NCBI RefSeq assembly: GCF_009674775.1
Contig: NZ_WKKE01000004.1
Span: 62,001 to 126,000 of the forward strand
Reading direction: 5' to 3'
DNA: 64,000 nt
DNA from: Flavobacterium sp. LC2016-23
GTDB lineage: Bacteria > Bacteroidota > Bacteroidia > Flavobacteriales > Flavobacteriaceae
Both the position numbers and the translations under genes were made by a program. How positions within the stretch are numbered: position 1 is the first letter of the stretch; each line of letters starts with the position of its first letter. This document shows, piece after piece, positions 51,729 to 60,841 of this stretch. Below the pieces are notes generated by a model that worked only from the letters and a program-made list of their open reading frames with translations, had not been told where the DNA came from and searched no databases.

Positions 51729-52406
51729 TTATCCCTTATTTATTTTAATATTTTTGATGATCTCCAATACCTGACTTACTTTCGTTTTTAAGCCGTCAAA
51801 ATCATTGTTATCGAGTATCTCTTTCGAAATTAATTGTGATCCCAAACCCACACAAAACGCGCCGGCCCCAATCCAGGAAGTAAGACTTTCCACTGTCGGC
51901 AAAACGCCACCTGTTGGCATAATACTGGTCCATGGGCAAGGCCCTTTTACTGCTTTTATAAACTCCGGTCCATAAATATCTCCGGGAAACAATTTGACAA
52001 CTTCACAGCCTAATTCTTCCGCTCTGGCAATCTCCGTCAGCGTTCCGCAACCCGGTGACCACAATACTTTACGGCGGTTACAGGCGATTGCAATATCTTC
52101 CCTGAATACCGGGGTTACAATAAAATTAGCTCCGAGCTGCATGTACAAAGACGCAGCAGCAGCATCTGTTACAGAGCCTGCCCCTAACATCATTCCCGGT
52201 AATTCAGCCAGAGCGTATTTATTTAAAGCGCCAAATACCTCAAAAGCAAAATCACCGCGGCTTGTAAATTCCATTAATCTTGAACCTCCGTCATAACAGG
52301 CCTTCAGCACTTTCTTGCTCACTTCGATATCAGAATGAAAAAACAACGGAACCATTCCGTTTTCTTTCATTTGCGAAGCCACTTCAATTCTTGAATATTT
52401 TGCCAT
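51729..52406 (-). CDS. eda: KDPG aldolase (right copy)
   Basis: 225 residues. Class I aldolase with the Schiff-base Lys in VVKLFPGDIYGP, the Glu in LMEFTSRGD, the VPGCGT-like WSPGCGTLTE block and phosphate-binding PTGGV. Works on KDPG made by kdgK, 10 bases upstream. The left copy at 2916 is clearly diverged (for example YTNRG against FTSRG), pointing to old duplication or separate origin. Confidence 0.93.
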   Translation of the reverse strand: MAKYSRIEVASQMKENGMVPLFFHSDIEVSKKVLKACYDGGSRLMEFTSRGDFAFEVFGALNKYALAELPGMMLGAGSVTDAAAASLYMQLGANFIVTPVFREDIAIACNRRKVLWSPGCGTLTEIARAEELGCEVVKLFPGDIYGPEFIKAVKGPCPWTSIMPTGGVLPTVESLTSWIGAGAFCVGLGSQLISKEILDNNDFDGLKTKVSQVLEIIKNIKINKG

Positions 52407-52416
52407 TTTCTGCTAA

Positions 52417-53439
52417 CTATCTTGATACCAATCCGGCAGAATCGCCATCCAGCATATTTTCAACTTCTTTTAAAGTAGCCAGATTGTAATCTCCTGCAAT
52501 GGTATGTTTTAAACAACAGGCTGCCACTGCAAAATCTAAAGCCCTCTGGTTATTATTCTGATATTCCGATAAACCATAAATCAATCCGCCCATAAAAGCA
52601 TCACCGCTGCCTACTCTGTCTACTACAGGCGTTACTTCTTTTACAGCTGCCTGATAAATTGTTTTTCCGTCAAACAAAACGCCACCAATACGCTGGTGCG
52701 AAGCACTTACAGAATAACGAAGTGTTGTGGCGGCAATTTTTAAATCCGGAATCAATTCGAATAATTTAGCATACAAAACCGGAAGTGATTTCTCGTCCTG
52801 ATAATTGGGATTCACTTTCGGAATTCCCAACATAAAATACGCAGTATCAATATCGCCCAGAATTACATTACTGTATTGCAGCATTTCCGGCATTACGGCA
52901 CTTGGCGTTTTACCGTATTGCCATAATTTTGATCTGTAATTTAAGTCACATGAAATCGTGATTCCTTTTTTATGAGCTGCTTTAATGGCTTCCAGACAGG
53001 CTTCAGCGGCGCTTTCTGAAATCGCCGGAGTGATTCCGCTCCAGTGAAACCAGCTCGCACCTTCTAAAACTTTCTCCCAGTCAATAGTTCCTTTCTGAAT
53101 AGTTGCCATGGAACTGTGTGCACGGTCATAAACCACATTACTGCCGCGTGTTCCGGCTCCGGTTTCCAGAAAATAAATTCCCAAACGCTCGCCGCCAAAA
53201 ACAATGTTTTTAGACTCTACGTTCATTTTTCGCATTTCCTTCAGTGCGGATCCTCCAATTTCATTCTCAGGCAGGCGGGTTACAAACTCCGCATTTATAC
53301 CATAATTGGCCAGTGAAACACAAACATTAAACTCACCGCCTCCATAAGAAGCTCCAAACTGTTTTGCCTGTGAAAAACGAAGATGTCCCTCTGTTGAAAG
53401 ACGCAGCATTATTTCGCCGAATGCAACTATTTTACTCAT
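52417..53439 (-). CDS. kdgK: 2-keto-3-deoxygluconate kinase
   Basis: 340 residues, PfkB/ribokinase family. Start VAFGEIMLRLS, substrate block FGASYGGGEFNVCVSLANYG, catalytic Asp in GSGDAFMGG. Phosphorylates KDG to KDPG, the step before eda, whose gene follows by 10 bases. It is the only KDG kinase in the window, so it must serve the left UxuA branch too unless another is elsewhere in the genome. Confidence 0.95.
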   Translation of the reverse strand: MSKIVAFGEIMLRLSTEGHLRFSQAKQFGASYGGGEFNVCVSLANYGINAEFVTRLPENEIGGSALKEMRKMNVESKNIVFGGERLGIYFLETGAGTRGSNVVYDRAHSSMATIQKGTIDWEKVLEGASWFHWSGITPAISESAAEACLEAIKAAHKKGITISCDLNYRSKLWQYGKTPSAVMPEMLQYSNVILGDIDTAYFMLGIPKVNPNYQDEKSLPVLYAKLFELIPDLKIAATTLRYSVSASHQRIGGVLFDGKTIYQAAVKEVTPVVDRVGSGDAFMGGLIYGLSEYQNNNQRALDFAVAACCLKHTIAGDYNLATLKEVENMLDGDSAGLVSR

Positions 53440-53566
53440 ATAGTTTTACTTTTTTACCATTATTAGATTACGTCTGAATCTTAACGGTTATTTTATTTTT
53501 CCAAAGATTCAAAGGATTAAAAGATTAAAAAAACTGATTAATCACCCTAATCTGCAAGCTCCAAAT

Positions 53567-53650
53567 TCTTTCTTCTTTCTTCTATATTCTTTCTTCTATA
53601 TTCTTTCTTCTATATTCTTTCTTCTATATTCTTTCTTCTATATTCCTCCT
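53567..53650. repeat. 14-bp tandem array TCTATATTCTTTCT
   Basis: Four exact units from 53581 to 53636, a part unit before and a decayed one after, in the 216-base gap between kdgK and uxaC. The rest of that gap holds no clear promoter or operator. Confidence 0.85.
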
Positions 53651-53655
53651 CCTCC

Positions 53656-55062
53656 TTAAAATTTGAAATACTCTTTTGCATTGTTATAAGAAATGTCCTG
53701 AACCAGTTTACCAATCCATTCCATATCGTTTGGAAGTTCCCCTCTTTTTATTTCGTCTCCCAGAAGATTACAAAGAATTCGTCTGAAATATTCGTGTCTC
53801 GGGAAGGATAAAAAGCTTCTGGAATCGGTCAGCATTCCAACGAAACAGCTGATTAATCCCATGTTTGAAAGGGCATTTAATTGTTTGGTCATTCCGTCTT
53901 TCTGGTCTAAAAACCACCATCCGGATCCGAACTGTACTTTTCCTCTGACACTTCCATCATTGAAATTACCAATCATGGTAGCCATTACTTCATTGTCAGC
54001 CGGATTTAAGTTATAAATGATTGTTTTTGTCAATTTATCTTTACTGTCCAGTGCATTTAAGAATGACGATAGTTTTTGCGCCTGCGGATAATCTCCAATG
54101 GAATCCCAGCCGGTATCAGGTCCTAAAATTCGGTGCATACGGGCATTGTTGTTGCGCAGGGCCCCTAAATGAAATTGCTGTACCCAGCCTTTTTCATGAT
54201 ATGCTTCCGATAAAAACAACAATATGGAACTTTGAAATTTTAAAGCTTCTTCGGGAGTTAGGATTTGATTTTCTCTTTTCTTTTTGAAAATGGTATTTAC
54301 TTCGCTCTCGGTAAAGTTTTCAAAATAAATCTGATCCAGTCCGTGGTCACTTAACTTACAGCCATTTTGAGCAAAGAATTCTATTCTGTTTTTCAAAGCG
54401 TTACACAAATCAGAATAGGTATGAATCGCGATTCCGGATACGTCTCCTAAGGTGTCCAGATACCCGTTATACCCGTCATTTGAAATCAAAATGGCTTTAT
54501 CAGGTCTGAAAGCAGTACTGACTTTTGTACCGAAGGGATTTTGAGCAATTTTCTGGTGATGCTCTAAATTATCGATCGGATCTTCAGTGGTACAGACCAG
54601 TTCCGCATTTGCTTTTTTAAGCAGGTTTTGCGTGCTGTAAGCTTCTGAATTTATTTTCTCCGAAGTTTCGATATAGATTTTCTCTGCTGATTTTTCATTC
54701 AGCAAATCATAGATATCAAAATAACGTGCCAATTCCAGGTGTGTCCAGTGGTATAAAGGGTTACGCATCGTGTACGGAACGGTTTTTCCCCAGTTTAAGA
54801 ATTTATCTTTATCGGAACCGTTTCCGGTTACAAACTGCTCATTGATACCCAAGGTACGCATGGCTCGCCATTTGTAGTGATCTCCGTTGATCCAGACCTG
54901 TGTACTATTATCAAAGATTTTATCTTCGGCAATAAACTGCGGATTTAAGTGATTGTGGTAATCTATAATAGGCTGATTTTTAGAATAATTGTGATACAAC
55001 TCTTCAGCATATTTATTTTCCAGTAAAAAGTTATCGTTTATGAAGGTCTTATTAGCGCTCAT
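53656..55062 (-). CDS. uxaC: Uronate (glucuronate/galacturonate) isomerase
   Basis: 468 residues, as for E. coli UxaC. Amidohydrolase-type barrel: metal site DYHNHLNPQFIAED near residue 35, ending AKEYFKF. Turns galacturonate to tagaturonate or glucuronate to fructuronate. Because it handles both, it may feed both the right (altronate) and the left (mannonate) branch. Starts 23 bases after kduD. Confidence 0.95.
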   Translation of the reverse strand: MSANKTFINDNFLLENKYAEELYHNYSKNQPIIDYHNHLNPQFIAEDKIFDNSTQVWINGDHYKWRAMRTLGINEQFVTGNGSDKDKFLNWGKTVPYTMRNPLYHWTHLELARYFDIYDLLNEKSAEKIYIETSEKINSEAYSTQNLLKKANAELVCTTEDPIDNLEHHQKIAQNPFGTKVSTAFRPDKAILISNDGYNGYLDTLGDVSGIAIHTYSDLCNALKNRIEFFAQNGCKLSDHGLDQIYFENFTESEVNTIFKKKRENQILTPEEALKFQSSILLFLSEAYHEKGWVQQFHLGALRNNNARMHRILGPDTGWDSIGDYPQAQKLSSFLNALDSKDKLTKTIIYNLNPADNEVMATMIGNFNDGSVRGKVQFGSGWWFLDQKDGMTKQLNALSNMGLISCFVGMLTDSRSFLSFPRHEYFRRILCNLLGDEIKRGELPNDMEWIGKLVQDISYNNAKEYFKF

Positions 55063-55085
55063 GTCTTTTAAAATATAGTTGAGAA

Positions 55086-55880
55086 TTATTCTTCGTTTGA
55101 AGGTTTTCCAATGGTTGCAAGGATTCCGCCATCAACATATAAAATATGACCGTTGACAAAATCACTGGCTTTTGAAGATAAAAATATAGCTGCTCCGGCC
55201 AGATCACCGGGATCTCCCCATTTTGCCGCCGGCGTTCTGCTGATTATAAAATCATTAAACGGATGTCCGTCTACCCTGATCGGCTTGGTTTGTTCTGTAG
55301 CAAAATAACCGGGTCCGATTCCGTTGATCTGAACGTTGTATTTTGCCCATTCTGTAGCCATATTTTTAGTCAGCATTTTCAAACCGCCTTTTGCAGCAGC
55401 ATAGGCACCGACTGTATTTCGGCCTAATTCACTCATCATGGAGCAAATGTTGATTATTTTTCCCTGTCTTCTTTCAATCATTCCTTTGGCAACATGTTTC
55501 GAAACAATAAAGGGGCTTACCAGGTCTATATCGATCACTTCTTTAAAATCGGCCACTTCCATTTCAATCAGCGGAATTCTTTTGATAATTCCGGCGTTGT
55601 TAATTAAAATAGCAATTGGACCTACTTCGTTTTGAATTTTTGCAACCGCAGCCATCACTTCCTGCTCGTCTGTCACATTAAATTTATAGCCCACCGCATT
55701 GATTCCTTCGTTTTGAAGTTCTTTTACAGCATCATCAATTTTTTGCTGTGAAGAGTTGCCATTGACAACAATTGTTGCTCCTGCCTGACCCAGTCCTTTT
55801 GCCATTGCCATTCCCAATCCGTGAGTACTTCCTGTGATAAGGGCAATTTTTCCGTTTATATCAAATAATGAATTTATCAT
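55086..55880 (-). CDS. kduD: 2-dehydro-3-deoxy-D-gluconate 5-dehydrogenase
   Basis: 264 residues; SDR with TGSTHGLGMAMA, NNAG and a YAAAKGG (YxxxK) catalytic pair, and the VDGG C-terminal block of KduD. Reduces 2,5-diketo-3-deoxygluconate, the KduI product of unsaturated uronates, to KDG. It follows kduI by 1 base. Confidence 0.93.
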   Translation of the reverse strand: MINSLFDINGKIALITGSTHGLGMAMAKGLGQAGATIVVNGNSSQQKIDDAVKELQNEGINAVGYKFNVTDEQEVMAAVAKIQNEVGPIAILINNAGIIKRIPLIEMEVADFKEVIDIDLVSPFIVSKHVAKGMIERRQGKIINICSMMSELGRNTVGAYAAAKGGLKMLTKNMATEWAKYNVQINGIGPGYFATEQTKPIRVDGHPFNDFIISRTPAAKWGDPGDLAGAAIFLSSKASDFVNGHILYVDGGILATIGKPSNEE

Positions 55881-55881
55881 C

Positions 55882-56721
55882 TTATCTTAAATCTGTAATT
55901 TTACAAACATCCATATCCCCGTAATCTAAATTCTCACCTGCCATTCCCCAGATAAAAGTATAATTACTGGTTCCTGAACCGGAATGAATGGACCATGGCG
56001 GAGAAATTACAGCCTGATGGTTATTCATCCAGATATGTCTGGTTTCCTGCGGCTGACCCATAAAATGACAAACGGCCTGATTTTCCGGAATGTCCAGATA
56101 GAAGTAAACTTCCATTCTGCGATCGTGAACATGTGCCGGCATGGTATTCCATACACTTCCGGGTCTCAGTTCTGTCATTCCCATCTGCAATTGACAAGTG
56201 GTTACAACACTGCCTATAATCATTTGGTTGACCGTACGGTGATTTGCTGTTTCCACTGTACCCAATTCTAATTTATTGGCTTCTGCCAGGCTCACTTTTA
56301 CCGTTGGATAACTGGTATGTGCGGGTGCAGAATTGATGTAAAACTTAGCCGGATTAGTACTATCACTACTTTTAAAAACTACTTCCTTATTACCGCTTCC
56401 GATATACAAAGCATCCTTAAATCCTAATTCATACAGTTTTCCTTCCACGATAACAGAACCACTTCCACCTACATTAATAATTCCGATTTCTCTTCGTTCT
56501 AAAAAATACGGCGCTTTAAGAGGATCAATAGTTTCTAAGGTTAAATCACTTTTCACCGGAACTGCAGAACCCGCAATATAGCGGTCGTAATGAGAATAGA
56601 CCAGGACAATTTCATCTTCCTTCATTAAATCATCAATTAAGAATTCATCTCTTAGCTGTTGTGTATCGTATTTTTTCACCGCTTCCGGGCTTGACGCGTA
56701 TCTTGAACTATATTTTGTCAT
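55882..56721 (-). CDS. kduI: 5-keto-4-deoxyuronate isomerase
   Basis: 279 residues, as in E. coli. Cupin-fold metal site: MPAHVHDRRMEVYFY and the later His in RHIWMNNHQAVISP. Converts the ring-opened unsaturated uronate released by GH105 or GH88. First gene of kduI-kduD-uxaC. An operator palindrome (56735-56748) is directly upstream, its -7 side TAATTTTG touching it. Confidence 0.97.
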   Translation of the reverse strand: MTKYSSRYASSPEAVKKYDTQQLRDEFLIDDLMKEDEIVLVYSHYDRYIAGSAVPVKSDLTLETIDPLKAPYFLERREIGIINVGGSGSVIVEGKLYELGFKDALYIGSGNKEVVFKSSDSTNPAKFYINSAPAHTSYPTVKVSLAEANKLELGTVETANHRTVNQMIIGSVVTTCQLQMGMTELRPGSVWNTMPAHVHDRRMEVYFYLDIPENQAVCHFMGQPQETRHIWMNNHQAVISPPWSIHSGSGTSNYTFIWGMAGENLDYGDMDVCKITDLR

Positions 56722-56734
56722 AATTTTAATTTAA

Positions 56735-56748
56735 TGTAATCGATTGCA
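56735..56748. promoter_or_regulatory. LacI-type operator TGTAATCGATTGCA before kduI
   Basis: One base from a perfect palindrome. On the - strand the -7 box TAATTTTG (56749-56756) ends exactly where the operator starts. Confidence 0.82.
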
Positions 56749-56756
56749 CAAAATTA
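56749..56756 (-). promoter_or_regulatory. -7 box TAATTTTG for kduI
   Basis: Exact TAnnTTTG on the - strand, abutting the operator. No clear -33 TTTG was seen. Leader of about 20 bases. Confidence 0.6.
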
Positions 56757-56808
56757 TATTTTTATCTTTAAAAAACATATTTTTGAACTACTAAAGTTTT
56801 GTAAAATA

Positions 56809-58278
56809 TTATAAACCTGTAATTGGACTGTATTTTGGCACTAATGTTTTCATTACGATCCAGCCTGTTAAGTAACAAACGGCACAAATGGAGAAAATGA
56901 TAAAATAGCCCGATTCAATACCATGAAACCCCATGAAAGACATATTGGTTTCTTTGGCATAATCAAATAATAATCCGGAACCTTTATTAATTATTGTAGA
57001 ACCCACTCCGCCTGCCAAACCTCCAATTCCGGTAATAGTAGCAATTGCTTTTTTAGGAAACATATCACCAACAGTCGTAAAAATATTTGCCGACCAGGAT
57101 TGATGAGCCGCACCCGCAATACCAATTATGATTATAGGAATCCAGTAACTTATGTACCCTAAAGGCTGAGCAATTAAGGCCAGTAAAGGAAAAAAGGCAA
57201 AAATCAGCATCGCTCTCATTCTTCCTTCGTAGGGATTCATTCCTTTTTTCTCTACAAAATAGGTAGGCAGCCAGCCTCCGATAATAGAAAGCAGCGTAAT
57301 CATATATAAAACAAATAAAGGCAAAGCGGCTTCTGTAGAATCCATTCCGTAAACAGAACTTAGATAAGCCGGAGTCCAGAACAAGAAAAACCACCACACA
57401 CCGTCTGTCATAAATTTACCAAACGCAAAGGCCCATGTTTGTTTGTATTTGAAACAATCTACAAAAGATACTTTAGTAGAAGTTTCAGGCACATAACCCT
57501 CCATTTTAGCATCAGCAATATCATCCTGCTGAATATATTCCAATTCCGCAGCACTAACTCTTTTATGCCTTTCCGGTTTATCATACATAAAAATCCAAAA
57601 TCCCATCCACACAAAACCCAAAGCTCCGATGATAATAAATGCCATTTCCCATCCGAAAGATTTGGCAATAAACGGAATTGAGATTGGTGCCGCTAATGCC
57701 CCAACCGTAGCCCCGGCATTAAATATACTTGTAGAGAAAGCCCTGTCTTTTTTAGGAAAATATTCTGCTGTTGTTTTAATAGCTGCAGGAAAATTTCCGG
57801 CCTCGCCAATTGCCAGAACAAAGCGGGCAAAAATAAATAAGGTCACACTCACATTAATCACCATTCCGGTATCCTTCACTGTACGAATTATATCTTTTGC
57901 ACCTTCAAAACCAACAAACCATTCCCCTGTTATTATTCCGGATGTTGCAATTCCGCAAAATGCATGCAGACAGGCTCCTACAGACCAAATTCCAATAGCC
58001 CACAGAAATCCTTTTTTAGTATCTAACCAATCCACAAATCTTCCGGCAAACAATAAGGAAACTGCATAAAAAATAGAAAACAATGCGGTAATATTTCCGT
58101 AATCATTATTGGTCCAGTGAAACTCGGGAGCTATAAAATCATTCCAGGTCAACGAAAGTACTTGTCTGTCTAAATAATTGATTGTAGTTGCAAAAAACAA
58201 CAATGCACATATACTCCAACGATATTTCCCTACAGAGGTGCTTTTCTGGCTCATAGTAACTGAATTTGTCTGGTTCAT
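56809..58278 (-). CDS. exuT: MFS hexuronate transporter, ExuT type
   Basis: 489 residues, about 12 membrane helices. The anion:cation symporter signature is visible: FFATTINYLDRQVLS in helix 1 and the FARFVLAIGEAGNFPAAIKTTAEYFPKKDRA block of ExuT-like proteins. Brings free hexuronates across the inner membrane. Its own operator and -7 box lie 111-132 bases upstream. Works with kduI-kduD-uxaC downstream on the same strand. Confidence 0.95.
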   Translation of the reverse strand: MNQTNSVTMSQKSTSVGKYRWSICALLFFATTINYLDRQVLSLTWNDFIAPEFHWTNNDYGNITALFSIFYAVSLLFAGRFVDWLDTKKGFLWAIGIWSVGACLHAFCGIATSGIITGEWFVGFEGAKDIIRTVKDTGMVINVSVTLFIFARFVLAIGEAGNFPAAIKTTAEYFPKKDRAFSTSIFNAGATVGALAAPISIPFIAKSFGWEMAFIIIGALGFVWMGFWIFMYDKPERHKRVSAAELEYIQQDDIADAKMEGYVPETSTKVSFVDCFKYKQTWAFAFGKFMTDGVWWFFLFWTPAYLSSVYGMDSTEAALPLFVLYMITLLSIIGGWLPTYFVEKKGMNPYEGRMRAMLIFAFFPLLALIAQPLGYISYWIPIIIIGIAGAAHQSWSANIFTTVGDMFPKKAIATITGIGGLAGGVGSTIINKGSGLLFDYAKETNMSFMGFHGIESGYFIIFSICAVCYLTGWIVMKTLVPKYSPITGL

Positions 58279-58388
58279 GGTAACGGTTTATTTTTTAATT
58301 TATAATTTCTGGTAACACATTTTCAACACTTTAGCCTCTTAGGGATTTCATTCTTCAAAAGTCAGAATACAACAAAAAAAACAAATAA

Positions 58389-58402
58389 TGTAATCGATTG
58401 CA
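58389..58402. promoter_or_regulatory. LacI-type operator TGTAATCGATTGCA before exuT
   Basis: Identical to the kduI operator. On the - strand the exact -7 box TATATTTG (58403-58410) ends where it begins. Confidence 0.85.
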
Positions 58403-58410
58403 CAAATATA
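58403..58410 (-). promoter_or_regulatory. -7 box TATATTTG for exuT
   Basis: Exact TAnnTTTG on the - strand, directly before the operator. Confidence 0.65.
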
Positions 58411-58714
58411 GTTTTAAATCTTAATAATCCAAATAAATTGCATAAAAAATTATTTTACTTCTATAAATAAACACATCGCACAAAAAATAGAATGCTAAAT
58501 TACATATTAAACAATATATCTGTTAAATGCCAATATGTAAAAAAAATCCGTTTTGGGTGTCAAAATTGTCCTAAAATTAATCTTTTTACATCATTTTCCA
58601 ATATTTATTAGTGTGAAAAACACAATTATTAATTTATCTGTAAGATTAAAGCAATAAAAACAGTAAATTTGAACCTTATCCATTAAATCAAACGATAACT
58701 AAACCTTTATAAAA

Positions 58715-59653
58715 TTGAAAAAATTAAAAACGCTTATCTTTAAAAACATAGGACTTAATCTGTTTCTATTTCTGGGAATACTAAATCAGTTACAGGCACA
58801 AAATCAGATTATACCACTTTGGAATAAAATACCGGGAGAGATCAAAACTGCGGATTATACTGAAAAAGAAACCCTAAAAGAGGGCAAAGTACAAAGTACA
58901 ACTTTAGTTACAACCCCAACTTTAACGGTATTTTTGCCAAAAGAAAGCAAGCCCAATCAAACTGCTGTTGTTATCTTTCCAGGTGGTGGATATATGCATT
59001 TGGCTATTGATAAAGAAGGCACAAAAGTGGCGGAATGGTTTAATAGCCTTGGAATTGTTGCTTTCGTTCTAAAATACAGATTGCCAAATGATTTAATAAT
59101 GAAAGACAAAACCATCGGCCCGTTGCAGGACGCACAGGAATCGATACGTTATGTAAGACAAAATGCCTCTAAATGGAATATTGACCCCAATAAAGTGGGT
59201 GTTATGGGCTTCTCTGCAGGTGGCCATCTTGCCTCTACTTTAGCTACTCATTACGATGATAAGGTATATGAAACTGCTTCTAAATTAAGTGCGCGCCCCG
59301 ATTTTTCTCTTTTGATTTATCCCGTAATCTCTATGCAAAATGAAATCACGCACAAAGGTTCACAAATTAATTTGCTGGGACAAAATCCGTCTCCCGAATT
59401 AATTGCTTCTTTTTCTAATGAAAAAAAGGTAACTGCCCAAACCCCACCTACATTTCTGGTACACGCTACAGACGATGGAGTTGTTTTACCTGAAAACAGT
59501 ATTAATTACTATCTGGCACTTAAAAAAAATAAAGTTACAGCTGAGTTACATTTATATGAAAATGGAGGCCACGGCTTCGGTCTGGGTGTTGGCGACACCA
59601 GTAAATACTGGACGAAACAATGTGAAGACTGGCTAAAAAGCAATAAATTCTAA
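58715..59653 (+). CDS. Secreted alpha/beta hydrolase, acetylxylan-esterase-like
   Basis: 312 residues from TTG 58715; a signal peptide (LFLFLGILNQLQAQ) confirms this start. Oxyanion block FPGGGYMHLAIDKEG, nucleophile Ser in MGFSAGGH, Asp in HATDDGVVLP and His in NGGHGFGLG make a full triad. Related PUL enzymes deacetylate xylan or pectin. It is the gene nearest to exuT and reads away from it, so it probably belongs to the pectin set without sharing a promoter. Confidence 0.9.
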   Translation: MKKLKTLIFKNIGLNLFLFLGILNQLQAQNQIIPLWNKIPGEIKTADYTEKETLKEGKVQSTTLVTTPTLTVFLPKESKPNQTAVVIFPGGGYMHLAIDKEGTKVAEWFNSLGIVAFVLKYRLPNDLIMKDKTIGPLQDAQESIRYVRQNASKWNIDPNKVGVMGFSAGGHLASTLATHYDDKVYETASKLSARPDFSLLIYPVISMQNEITHKGSQINLLGQNPSPELIASFSNEKKVTAQTPPTFLVHATDDGVVLPENSINYYLALKKNKVTAELHLYENGGHGFGLGVGDTSKYWTKQCEDWLKSNKF

Positions 59654-59818
59654 AACCAATTATTACAATAATACCATATAAGGTAAGACAGGCACTCTGT
59701 AAATATGCCTGTAACGAGGTATCCTGTTTTTGACAGTTTTAAAGAATTCTATGATTGAAAGCAAATGGCTCGCAATACAATTCCGGATCACCTTACTGCT
59801 TTTACTAGCATAAAAAAA

Positions 59819-59858
59819 GTCTATAGATCCGGTTAATTACATAACTAAATCTATAGAC
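59819..59858. repeat. Inverted repeat GTCTATAGAT / ATCTATAGAC
   Basis: Perfect 10-bp arms around a 20-base centre, a further TAGACTTT nearby. Function unclear; a terminator for the esterase gene is possible but 165 bases away. Confidence 0.5.
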
Positions 59859-60204
59859 CATAGAAAAATAGACTTTATTGTATTATTGTAAATTTATACA
59901 AAGCAACCCACGATCAAATGAATTTGTCCAGTTTCCCTTTTAACTAAAATTGTTTTTCTCCAAAAAAACAGTAACACAGAAGCCTCAATACTGACTGAAA
60001 AGGCAAAAAACATAGATCATATTCCGCTTCTGTAACGCAAATTTACATGCTCTGTTAGAGAAATAATTACGGTTTCCCACATTCTAACAAAATCTTTTTA
60101 ATAATTTATAATTCGACAATTATATTTCCCTGTCCCAGATTAAGTTAGCAAAGCTTGCAATGAAATAAATTTGTCAAAAATATATTTTTTGTAAAACAAA
60201 TACC

Positions 60205-60312
<108 letters not shown>

Positions 60313-60395
60313 GAGACACAGACTAAGACCGCCACTCGATGCTTAAAAAAAACAACTTCTTAATCCAGATTAAGTTTAAATTGTTATTTATCGAA

Positions 60396-60403
60396 TACAT
60401 TTG
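60396..60403 (+). promoter_or_regulatory. -7 box TACATTTG
   Basis: Exact TAnnTTTG, 19 bases before the ATG at 60423; no well-spaced -33 TTTG was found. Confidence 0.45.
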
Positions 60404-60422
60404 CCAAACAAAATTCTTGATT

Positions 60423-60737
60423 ATGAAAGCACTTGAATTCTTAATACTCGGAAAAAACGAAGCCATTTTAACCATTCTGCTAAGACTTGTCAACGCCAAT
60501 GAAAACTGGAATGCCGTTGGTTTTAATGACGAAAAAACGGCACAGGATTATTTTCTAAAAAACAAAATTGATATGGTTTTACTGAGTTCTGCCATCGAGG
60601 ATCATGTCGAAAAAGAGTTCTCCACTTTTTGTTTAAAACACCAGCCCGAAGTAGAAGTCATAGAACATTTCGGCGGCGGAAGCGGGTTACTGCAATCCGA
60701 AATCTACCACAGGCTACATCTGAAAGGGAAATTATAG
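60423..60737 (+). CDS. Pseudo-receiver-like protein
   Basis: 104 residues from ATG 60423. An upstream frame to 60339 is open but lies before the -7 box. The pattern of strands and helices looks like a response-regulator receiver (LEFLILGKNEAILTILLRLVN; DMVLLSSAI). At the place of the phospho-acceptor Asp stands Ser (VLLSSAIED), so it cannot be phosphorylated normally. No output domain. It may act as a binding or scaffold module; homologues unknown to me. Confidence 0.6.
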   Translation: MKALEFLILGKNEAILTILLRLVNANENWNAVGFNDEKTAQDYFLKNKIDMVLLSSAIEDHVEKEFSTFCLKHQPEVEVIEHFGGGSGLLQSEIYHRLHLKGKL

Positions 60738-60841
60738 TTTGGGATTTCAGGTTTCAGGTTTCAGGATTCCAAATTATCTCATTTTCAAATTATCTCATTT
60801 TCAAATTATCTAATTACCATATTCCAACCAAAACCGATCAA
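60738..60841. repeat. Spacer with CAAATTATCTCATTTT units
   Basis: GGTTTCAGGTTTCAGG words, then about three CAAATTATCTCATTTT units (16 bases). Ends at the ATG of the next gene. Confidence 0.6.

Larger units (their letters stand above)
58279..58714. other. 436-base regulatory spacer between exuT and a divergent esterase gene
   Basis: Holds the exuT operator and -7 box (58389-58410). The exuT leader is about 115 bases with no clear structure. On the + side, no exact -7 box was seen near the TTG at 58715. Confidence 0.6.

Noticed and set aside
57629..58069. 146-codon antisense frame in exuT
   Set aside because: A mirror of a hydrophobic membrane protein; codon pattern follows the exuT strand.
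60629..60841. 71-residue extension of the 2H phosphoesterase
   Set aside because: It overlaps the previous gene in another frame and repeat sequence, with no family features.
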